This document shows, one piece after another, positions 33,458 to 42,172 of a stretch of DNA of 64,000 nt. The stretch is taken from contig JARUPZ010000010.1 in the NCBI GenBank assembly GCA_031213475.1, forward strand, positions 6,736,776 to 6,800,775, written 5' to 3'. The notes beneath the pieces were generated by a model. It was given only the letters and a program-made list of their open reading frames with translations, ran no database searches and was not told where the DNA came from. How positions within the stretch are numbered: position 1 is the first letter of the stretch; every line of letters starts with the position of its first letter. The translations under genes and the position numbers were made by a program. Source of the DNA: Nereocystis luetkeana (Eukaryota; Sar; Phaeophyceae; Laminariales; Laminariaceae).

Positions 33458-33567
33458 ATTACGGGGGACCGTAGTTAACAGGACCTATGGTGCACATAAA
33501 AACCTATATATTTAACAATTTTTACTAACAACATTTGGTCCTATTAACCATGGTCCCCCGTAATAGT
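33458..33567. mobile_element. MITE-1 copy
   Basis: ATTACGGGGGACCGTAGTTA and TAACCATGGTCCCCCGTAAT enclose the standard core. Confidence 0.85.
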
Positions 33568-34353
33568 ATGATCTCAGGTACATCCAAGAAAAGCGTCAAA
33601 TTTCTTTTTCAGGAAACACCTACTGTAAACTGGTATTTGTTTTGCTGGGTGAGAGCCCACTATAATAGTGTACAGCAGTACCACCCTACACCCCATGGGC
33701 TGGAGCGATCAAGTAACATAACATCCCAGAGTTGTTTGTGAGAGCTGGCTCGGGAATGTTACGTGTGAAGGTATTACCTACCAGGTACTACCTGGTAAGT
33801 TATAGGGGTAAAAGATCGATCGATTACCCCGCCCATGGTAATCCTTATGACACTCTCCCCCCCTCCGAACGGCGGGATTTTGGGGCGTCGGTACCGTATA
33901 CGGCCTTACGCTGACCTACCCGCTTCGTTTCAATAACTGGGTGTTGGAGCGACGTACCTAACGTACCTAAAACTTCGGCCCGTACCTAACGTACCTAACA
34001 CTTAGGCGAGGTACCTGGATCCGCACTTAGCGCACATATAAATTAAGTAAGGTATTGAGGTCGTCCCCAGCCTCCTACCCAAACCCGGGTATTCCGCCGA
34101 CGGGAATATACCCGATACCCGGGTAAGTATTTCAACAGTAGTAAACCTATTTATTATTATTCCTCTTGCCATCAGACAATGTGCAGCATGATCTTCAACA
34201 TGGATCACTCATAACTTTCCCGAAAGAAGAAAACCTCGGAAACAAAAGGAAACCCATGCACCAAGTCTACCTCCCTTCCGTGCCAACTTTCAGCTTGTCT
34301 ACTCTATTTGCTGTATTTGCTCCTTCCTTCTCATTACGTTCTATCCTTAAACC

Positions 34354-36227
34354 CTAAACTGCATCCAAGCTCCATCCCCACGCCATCGGTGTGGGTCTGT
34401 CGTCCCTCCCCCCCCTGTTCCTTCTTCCTTCTTGGCGGTCCCTAAGCTGAAGCTTGAACCTCGACACCCTCCTCGAAATGGCGACCTGAGTGGTCACCGA
34501 GACGATTTGGAGCAGGCGTTCCTTCACTACCCCCTTCCTTGCCATCGACCCACCATCCCTCCCCCCCACGACGCTAGCTGCCAGCTGGTCGATGAAGTTG
34601 CTGCCCTCTACCCCGAGGCGCCCAAAGCTTTCCACCGCTAAGGTGGCTAGTTTGCGGCTCCGCTCGTCGAAGGACACATGTCCCGGACGCGCGTAGTGTT
34701 GGCGCTTGCGCGCCTCGGAGGTAGAGGCAGCTGATCCATCATGATCAGCGCTGCCTCCTCGCAGGTGGACCTGCGCTTGCGGGTCTGCATGGGTGACGTC
34801 CAGCAGGATGGTCTTTTCCCTGTATTCCCTTTTAGGAGCGTCCCGAAGACCTCCTCTCCTGACAACGATGTCCATCCGCAGGTTCCGGTCTGCAGTGAAC
34901 GGTTCGCCGCTCTCCACTTGGTGAGGGATTCCCAGCCGCTTCAGCGTGCGGGAGATCGCGTGAACCAACGGTTGATGTTGGTTCACCTGTGCCCCTGCTC
35001 TGGGACAGATGCGTGCGTGGCGTGTGTCTATGTCGACTGCCTCGCAGCAGGGGCACCTCACTGCCACGTGCTCCTCGATGCCTATGAAGCGCCTTCCCAC
35101 GCCCACGAACTCCTCTGCTGGTATGACACGGAGCGAGTCTGTTGGCCTCGCCCGAAGGCAAGCAGTGGCTCCTGCTCCTTGTAGGCTCCTGCAGCGAGCT
35201 TTGGCGAAGGCCTTGGTCTCGCTCCCCCCCAGCGGGTCGCCTGGTCCAGGTGGGCGTGCAATCTCCGGTAGCCCCTCCAGCGAAGCTGTGTGTGCAGCGT
35301 GTCGACCCTGATTCACCAGCTTGCCCAACCTCTGTTGAGCCTTCCGGGAGTTGGTGGTTACGGCATCATGCGCCGCCAGCATGTCGGCTTCAGGGGGCCC
35401 TGGGACCAGGTCCCCCTCTGCACCCATGCTCCATTCCAGCCAGGATTCGGGGACGATGCCCTCCATCGCTTCTTTTGTCACGCCCCACGTGTCCCTGATC
35501 TCTCGCAGGCTGCCCCCGAGCTCAGCAATGATGCTCGAATGAGGGAGACCCCTCTTTACCCTGTCTCCTAGCGGGCCCGTGAGGTCTGCTATAACCTCCG
35601 GCAGGATGCCCACCCTACTCCCGATGGAGGCAGACATTCGCCTCGCTTCCGTCGACGGCAGCCCTAACCCTCCTGCTCCCGTCGAAAGGCGTGCTTGGGC
35701 TTGTTGGTAGGGTTTTAGAGTCAGTTGGCTGGCCGGGCACCCCTCCTGGAAAAACGACTGTGCGTCCGCCGCTCCCGGTAGCTCTAGGATATTTTCGTAG
35801 GCCCACTGAGCCCCGTTGTCGGTCCTTCGGCATGCTTCGAGTGACAGCCCCGGGTCCAGAGCCCTTTCGAGGTAGCCCGTCCGCTGCCCGACGGATTCGA
35901 CGGTGATGAGGGCCGCCGCTTGCTTGTCTGGCATGTTAGCGAGGCAGCGTGCAAGGCGGTCCGCGCCTCCGTCCCTCACTACCTCCATTGCTCGCCCCAG
36001 CACGTATTCATCCGAGCCGATCGGGACACCAACCACCGTCACCCCTCCTTCGTCTGCGATGCGGACGTCAACGCTCTCCAGGAGCGATATCTCCTCCGCC
36101 GTCGGGACGTGTCCTTTGGGTGGTAGTGCTACGGTCTTGGCGGGGTTGACCACAATGCCGATGTCGTCTAGCTCTCGCCGGAGGAAGGCAAAAGCTCTAA
36201 TCGTGTTGGCCGTGACCCCATAAGGCC
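34354..36227 (-). CDS. Retrotransposon C-terminal part: RT thumb, CCHC knuckle, restriction-like endonuclease
   Basis: The open frame continues the RT after a one-base shift (GVTANTIRAFAFLRRELDDI then IVVNPAKTVALPP) and stops at 34354. The zinc knuckle is C-x2-C-x8-H-x3-C (CPCCEAVDIDTRHARIC, about 35005-35055). The endonuclease core follows: RMDIVV, then ILLDVTHADP, then a basic EARKRQHYA segment, fitting a PD-(D/E)xK fold with D (about 34870), D (about 34800) and K. This domain would nick the target DNA for target-primed reverse transcription. The frame is also open to 36435, but that upstream part is a shadow of ORF2. Confidence 0.75.
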
Positions 36228-39020
36228 GAGAGATACATCGTCCATGTAGGCGAAGGCTTCCACTCCTTCTCCTTCGAACTCCTGTCGGAAACGCTTCAGC
36301 CCTGGTCTCAACGCCAGACAGAACATTGCTGGCCCCATGGGGTCCCCTTGCTGGACACCGCTGGAGCAGGCGATCGTCCTGGTCTCCCCTGAGTCCATCC
36401 GGAAATACACGTCGGCGGGTCTTGTGCCGTAGCACTTCGCCACAAACGGCGTGAGCGCTGGAACGCAGTTGGCCGCCTCTTCAAGCACCGCCGTCCGTTT
36501 AACCGTGTTGAAGGCGTTGGAGCAGTCCGTTAGGACGACCCAGTTGCCCGTCTCGTGTAACGTCCTAGCCCTCAGTCCCACATGCTCCACTCCTCCGGGT
36601 ACTGCGACCCCAAACTGCCTCACCTCTCGGTTGACCTCCTCCAACCGCGGCCGCCACTGTCGCATAGCCCCCGCGGTGATGAGCTGCCTCCATGTCATGC
36701 CCACGCAAACCGGCCGGCACTTTTCCCCCAAGGCAGTGAGGCTCGACTGCAAGAAGAGCTGCCAGAATTCTGGCGGGAACGCGTCCGGCTCGTCGACGAT
36801 TCTCCGCCAGAAGGCTGTCATGCCCTTTCCGAACTCTTCCCGCCCGATGTCGGTGTGGATGATGGATTGCAGGTGCGCAAAGCGTTGACCATCGTTTCCG
36901 GGGCCTGAAAAGGCACTGCGGGAGCTGATGACGTCGAAGAGCACCTCGGAGGCGTACTCATCGTCAGGGCGCCACGGAGGGGCGTTTCCGTCTTCCACCT
37001 CGGTGGCGGTCGCCAACACCGCCGCCGCCGCCGCCGCGGACACTGCGGCGCGATCTTCGGAGAGGAACTTGGCCACAAGTGTGCTCCACGTCGTTTCGTT
37101 TCCAGCTGATCGTGGCTCTGCTAGCAGGTTCCGAGCTGCCACTTTGACCCCTCCTGCGTGGCGACACGCCGACGACGCCCGCTCCAGCTTCGTCTCCTCC
37201 GAATCTTCTTGGGCGGCATCCCGTCGCCTCAGGTCCCCTCCCCTGGTGAATGCTATCAGCCATGGGAGCAGGAGTACTATATCCCCGCTCTCCACCAACG
37301 CGAACCTCTGTCGCCTCTTGATTCGGCCGTCCGGTGAGTGGAACAGGGCTGGTATGAGGTACCATAGCTTGATCGCCCGTAGGAGCGAGTTCGGCGTCGC
37401 CGACTCTCGGTTCGGCCTGTGCTCTCCCATAGCGTGGTTGAGGATGCCGAGCACGTGAATGCTAATGCGCGCGTGTGCGCCAGCCAACTGCGGTTGCACA
37501 GTTTTCCCGGTTGCGAAACGTTGGCCCAGGTCATCCAAGGAAACGGCATCAAGTGGTGGCCCTATACCCCAGCTGTTCTGGTCCCACCCGTACCAAAGCC
37601 CCCGGCTGCGGAGGTCCTCGTCACCTATGGTCCCCCCTCCCATCCTCGCTGCCCGATTACGAAGCCCCGGGTCCGCTTGGACCGCTGCCTGCAGTGCTTC
37701 ACGTCTTGGATGTTGTGCCCCGCAGTTGGTTGCTGGGCAGCGGAGAGGTGCCGGGGCTGCGCCTCTCGCAAGGGCCTCCACCACACAACGGGCGTGAAGC
37801 ACGTGGCGCCCTTGTCCACATGGAAAGCGTACCGCCCGGTGCCCTAGTTGTAGCGTTACACCGCAGACCCCGCACGCCACTTCCCCTGTGGTGTCGCCAA
37901 GGAAGGCCCTGGGGCGCGTCCCGTTCCCGGGTCTCCTCCCCGACGCCCTGGGAGATCCTCCGGTTGGACCCTCGTCGTTTGGCATCCCGGACCCCCTGTC
38001 TTCCATTGCGGCTCCTCTCCCTCCACTTATTTGGCCCGTCTCTCTCCCTTCTCTCCCCCCTCTCCCCCCCCCATTCCGCGGCCCTCCCGTTTCCGGTTCT
38101 CCTCTACCCTCACTATCTCTCTCCTCTCTGGTAGGTTCGCTCCTGGTACCCCCCCCCCCTCCCTCCGCTTCCCCCGCCTCCCTCCCTCCCTCCACCCCGC
38201 CCCCCCCCTGTCCCCTCGCTTCTCTCGCCCCCCCCCTCGCCCCCGCTCCTCCCTCCCACCCCCTGCCTGCTGGCGAAGGTGGCGCACTACCCCCTCCCCC
38301 CGCTCTCATCGCTTCCCCCGCTCCTCCCGCTCCCCTCGCTGCTCCCGTTCCCCCCGCTCCCTCCGCTCCCCCCTCTCCCCCCGCCCCCCCCACTCCCTCC
38401 ACTCCCTCCGCTCCCCTCGCTTCCCCCGCTCCCCCCGCTCCCTCCGTTCCCCCTTCCCCCCCCACCCCCCCCGATCCCTCTGTCCCCCCCGGTCCCCACG
38501 CTTCCCCTTCTCCCTCCGCTCCCCCCACTCCCTTCCCCCCTCTCCCCTCCCCCCTCCCGTTTACTGAAGAGGGTGGCGCACTACCCCCCCGCCTAGCGTT
38601 TCGCCCCGTACTCGCGTCGGCCCCTCTCCCTGCACTGCTTCCTCGTGGACCCCTCCCAGAACCTCTCGATCGGCCTCGTCTACCCCTTGCGATCGCTCCC
38701 CCCTCCCTGCCGTTGGTTGGCACTGTCGGTCCGGGGGTTGTCGACGCTGTCTCGGACCTTGTCCAGGGCGTTCTGGGTTTTTCTGCTGGCGTGGTATCCC
38801 GGCTTCCCTCGTTTTGGTGGCTCTCTGAGATACTCGGAGCTGCGCGTTCTTGCTCCAGCTGCCCTCTCCTCATCGGATCTCTGTCTAGCGCCGGCTCCAT
38901 TGCCCCCGGCGAGGGCGCCGCCTCCACCGGAAAGGGAGGGAGCGCGCTGCGTTCCGCCAGCGCGTTTTGAACGCCGAGAGTCCATCTCGTCAAGCGTTCC
39001 TCCCACTCAGCGTCGAGGCC
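36214..39020 (-). CDS. Retrotransposon ORF2: Gly-rich region, RING-like finger, reverse transcriptase
   Basis: Counting residues from 38993: a charged start; a low-complexity Gly/Ala/Glu/Arg block at 90-330; a RING-H2-like finger at 374-424 (C-x2-C-x14-C-x4-H-x2-H-x2-C-x15-C-x4-C); then reverse transcriptase from about 690. RT motif A is LTDCSNAFNTV (Asp 823), motif B QQGDPMGPAMF, motif C AYMDDVSLG (916-919). After LMG the frame runs out and coding continues in the frame of 34354-36227. No ATG starts the frame; it is open upstream into the end of ORF1, so the product may be part of one polyprotein. The C-rich plus strand makes long opposite-strand frames that are artefacts. Confidence 0.75.
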
Positions 39021-39022
39021 CG

Positions 39023-41119
39023 CTAAGTATTCTTGAACATGGGCCCAATGTAGAGCCCCCGGTTAGTTAATCGAAGCAGGACATCCTGCGATCGAATCCC
39101 GAGCGCGGCGAACCGCGTACGGTAGCGGCCGACGGCCACTTCCCATTCCCTCGAGCGTGGGGAATCAAGGTAGGCCGCTTGAGGCAGGCCCAGAGCATCG
39201 CTGAACAGGGAGCACAAGAGGGACGAAGAGGTTGGGCTCCTCCCGTGGGCACGTACCATGTGCTCGAATGAGCTGTATACGCCGGTTGTCAGGTAACTAG
39301 CCGGCCCCGGTCTTGGGGCGTCCCGTTGAAGGAGGTCGGCGAACTGTGTGGTGCTCCTTAACGTTGCCCATCTTCCCCCCGACTCCTCCATTGGTAAGCC
39401 ACTAGCAAGCTCCGCCGGGTGGGGGGGTCGTCTTCCCCCGCCCCCCTCGTGGCGGCATGCGACGCAGGACCTCGGGTCTGTATGCCCTCTCGCGAGGCGG
39501 TCTGCTCGTTCCAGCATGCAACTGGCGTGCACAAGCCCCCCGTGGGAGCACGGGACGGGTACTTGCCTGTGAATGCCCCTCGACGCCTCTGCCGAGTCTT
39601 CCAGAGCCTGTCCGCAGTACGTGCACTCTGCGTCTTCCTCCTCTCTCTCCCTCCCTTCTGCCTGTTGGGTCTGAGGTGGGTCCACGACGTCCTCATCCTG
39701 CGAAATCGCTGACCGCCACGATCTTTCCCGTTGTCTCCTTCTATGGGCGCCCATCACTGTAGCGCCGTCATAACGTAGGTGTAGCCTCGGCAGTATCTGG
39801 GTGAGACGAAACGCTCTCCGACGGAGCGGCCCGTTCCCTTCTGGGATGGCTACCCCGAACCGATCGTCTCCCCTTCCGGAGGCCCCCTGTACGTTCTCCT
39901 CGGCGCACTCCGTATGAGCGAGCCAACCTGCGAAAGAGAACCTGTTACGGTCTGTAACTTGCTCTCCACAGGCCCCGCACGGCGCTTCCACTTGTGCTTG
40001 CTGGGGGGCCGTGCCACGCCAATCTCCCCAGATATCCTCCTCCCCTCTCTCAGTTGCGCTCCTCGACAAATCTATCGTTCCAGTTGGGGTGGTGGACCCC
40101 CCGTTGAGGCGGAGCTCCGCAGCGTTGACCCTGGCACCTATGGCTCTCTCTTCCGCCGTATCCGCCGATCTACCGAGACCCCTGATCCGTTGGAGAAGAG
40201 GGTGAAGATCCACATCTTGGTGTACCGCATGTAGAGCCGGGTTCGGGCACGTGACCTGGTGTGTGATCGTACGTGTCGCGTTGGCCTTGGCTCGGGGAAT
40301 TGCATCTTCAACAAAGCCTAGGGCGCAACGGCGGTGCATCTCGCATGAGCAGGACACACGCACGAAGGCGATCTCCTCCACCAGTCCGTGGCAGATGCTG
40401 CATATCACTCGCCCTCCCCTACCGTTCCGTGTGGCCCTGGTGGATGACCCCCCTCCTCTCCTAACCGGCACCTCACGCCATGCGACCGCCATCGCCTCTG
40501 ACATGACCTCTTCGCTGTGCTGTCGGAGTGCTATTATGTCGGTTTCTTCGACTGTTGCGGTAGCTCTGCATGCCGGGCATCGTAGGTCGGTTGCCGCTCT
40601 GACGCGGAGGGCGGCATAGCAAGGCAGGTGGAGTCGGTGAGGGCAGCTGCCGAGATGGACCATTGGGGCCACCAATGCCTCGTAGCACACGCAGCAGTCT
40701 TCCGGGGGTTCCACTCGGGGATGCCCATTCTCTGCGGGTGGCGGCGGCGGCGGCGATTCTGGCGTCGACGCTGATCCCGAGCTCCCCCCCTCCCGCGCTC
40801 CTCCAGGCGTCGTCGGTGGCGTCCTTGGTAGCGGCGTCCGCGCCGGTCCGGTCGCTGGCTGCGATGACGTCACATTCGCCAGCACCGCTTCCGGTGTCAA
40901 GAGCGGCGTCCCTGTCGAAGGGGGTGCCCCTGTCGGCAACGACTGCCGTGGCTCTGTCACTGGTGACGGCAGGGGTGGCGTGTCAGCCTGTGATGCGGTC
41001 GGTGGTGGTCGCGGTGTCTCCGACGGTGACGGCGCGCGTATCGAGCTCGCTGGTGGAGGCCGCGGCTCTGCTTGGGACTGCCCCGTTGGCTGAGGCTGCC
41101 TTGGGCGCGGCTCGAACAC
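39023..41119 (-). CDS. Retrotransposon ORF1: multi-RING zinc-finger protein
   Basis: 698 codons from a GTG at 41119; the frame is open further upstream, so the true start is uncertain. Residues 1-135 are Pro/Ser/Thr-rich. Finger 1 (142-184) is a textbook RING-H2: C-x2-C-x13-C-x-H-x2-H-x2-C-x13-C-x2-C. Finger 2 (240-300) begins C-x2-C-x13-C-x-C-x2-H-x2-C and has an atypical last pair. Finger 3 (381-405) keeps only C-x2-C and H-x2-C. Finger 4 (499-555) is C-x2-C-x21-C-x-H-x4-H-x2-C-x17-C-x2-C. RING-H2 fingers typically recruit E2 ubiquitin-conjugating enzymes, so E3 activity is possible; nucleic-acid or protein binding only is the alternative. No RNA-recognition motif is seen. Confidence 0.7.
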   Translation of the reverse strand: MFEPRPRQPQPTGQSQAEPRPPPASSIRAPSPSETPRPPPTASQADTPPLPSPVTEPRQSLPTGAPPSTGTPLLTPEAVLANVTSSQPATGPARTPLPRTPPTTPGGAREGGSSGSASTPESPPPPPPAENGHPRVEPPEDCCVCYEALVAPMVHLGSCPHRLHLPCYAALRVRAATDLRCPACRATATVEETDIIALRQHSEEVMSEAMAVAWREVPVRRGGGSSTRATRNGRGGRVICSICHGLVEEIAFVRVSCSCEMHRRCALGFVEDAIPRAKANATRTITHQVTCPNPALHAVHQDVDLHPLLQRIRGLGRSADTAEERAIGARVNAAELRLNGGSTTPTGTIDLSRSATERGEEDIWGDWRGTAPQQAQVEAPCGACGEQVTDRNRFSFAGWLAHTECAEENVQGASGRGDDRFGVAIPEGNGPLRRRAFRLTQILPRLHLRYDGATVMGAHRRRQRERSWRSAISQDEDVVDPPQTQQAEGREREEEDAECTYCGQALEDSAEASRGIHRQVPVPCSHGGLVHASCMLERADRLARGHTDPRSCVACRHEGGGGRRPPHPAELASGLPMEESGGRWATLRSTTQFADLLQRDAPRPGPASYLTTGVYSSFEHMVRAHGRSPTSSSLLCSLFSDALGLPQAAYLDSPRSREWEVAVGRYRTRFAALGIRSQDVLLRLTNRGLYIGPMFKNT

Positions 41120-41336
41120 TTCCGGTTGTCGTGCTGTTGGAGATAGGGTTGGAGTCTCCTGCAGCGTCTGTGACGGCGGCTGCGGGGGCGTGGGAGGCCT
41201 TTCTTCAGAGGTGGGTTGCAGACGCGCTGGTGTAGGGGTCGGGGAGTGAGTCCCGGTCGTGGCTGGTGGCCTATCGTACCTTAAACTTAGATAATATATC
41301 GTGGTCCGTACCTAACGTACCTAACATTTAGGTAAG

Positions 41337-42172
41337 GGCCCATCTTAACTGGGACTTTTATTTTTTCAACTTGAGTTTTTTGTTTTTTTCTAATTTAGTT
41401 TGCATCTGATTGGCCGAAGAGTGAACGACCAAGCAGGCAAATTAGAAAATTTCAATTTGCGTGAAAGTCTGTAGGGACTTTTTTCGTGTGTTTTTTTTTA
41501 ATTTCTACCAGGTATTTGGAAATTTGGAGTTCCTCGGTCTTGACGTAGCATATTCATGGTGGGTCAACACCCTCGGTGGAGTCTGGGGCGATTCTTGGCC
41601 ACTTCGGTGACCACGATCGAGGCGATAAAACTCGAACCTCAACGAGAGGTGACCGGAGCAATAGCCGCGCCCACGCCCACACCATAGCACATCGTACCCC
41701 GGCGGTGGCGCCTCAAAAGTAATCATGGCGGCCGCAATCCCAATTTTTCGGCCTGCTAAATCGGCCAACAATCACGAAAACCGAGCAAACGAGCAAAAAA
41801 ACGGAGAATACGCCCGAGACCTCGATAGCTGCATCACCGCTGCTGTTCCGCACGTAGCGCTTGAGGGCTTCCTCCGCCCACCCAAGACACCCTGAGAGTT
41901 GTAGCTTCCTATCCTGCGCGACCAAAAAGAAAAAGAGGCTAGCGGCGGCGCGCACACGGCAGCGCAAACCTTCGCTCCCGTCTACGCGCGTCGTTATTTG
42001 TCGGCTGGGCGTTGTGCGACGCGGTGCGTTTTTTCCGAATTCTTTTTTGATTTTCAACTAGTGCGCTGTTCCCCGATAGCACACAAACACGTTTTTTTTT
42101 CGAATTCAAATTAAAATTCATTGAAATTGATTTTTTACTTCCATATAGCGTTCCCCGTTAAGATGGGCCCGA
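41337..42172. mobile_element. Non-autonomous element with GGGCCCATCTTAAC terminal inverted repeats
   Basis: The left end GGGCCCATCTTAACTGGG (41337-41354) is matched by CCCGTTAAGATGGGCCC (42156-42172) in inverse orientation. The interior has T-rich flanks and a GC-richer middle with no recognisable transposase. A target-site duplication is not evident. It abuts the 5' end of the retrotransposon. Confidence 0.5.

Larger units (their letters stand above)
33953..41338 (-). mobile_element. Large RLE-type non-LTR retrotransposon with multiple RING-like fingers
   Basis: About 7.4 kb on the minus strand. In order: a proline-rich leader, four RING-like fingers (ORF1), an Ala/Glu-rich junction, a Gly-rich block, a fifth RING-like finger, reverse transcriptase, a CCHC knuckle and a restriction-like endonuclease. 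The last two following the RT are the hallmark of R2/CRE/NeSL-type elements. No Ulp1 protease or APE domain is seen. Both ends carry the same CCGTACCTAACGTACCTAAC sequence (33979-33998 and 41306-41325), in direct orientation. There is no poly-A. A frame change between ORF1 and ORF2 and another just after YMDD suggest an inactive or ribosomally frameshifted copy. Confidence 0.75.

Noticed and set aside
33953-34012. Telomere-type repeat at the retrotransposon ends
   Set aside because: The unit is TTAGGTACG, not TTAGGG, and only two or three units are present.
37888-38970. 360-codon plus-strand frame rich in Pro/Ser/Leu
   Set aside because: It is the reverse strand of the Gly-rich block of retrotransposon ORF2; the composition explains the open frame.
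40663-41235. 190-codon plus-strand Ala/Ser/Val-rich frame
   Set aside because: It is antisense to the Pro/Thr-rich start of the RING ORF1 and has no recognisable motif.
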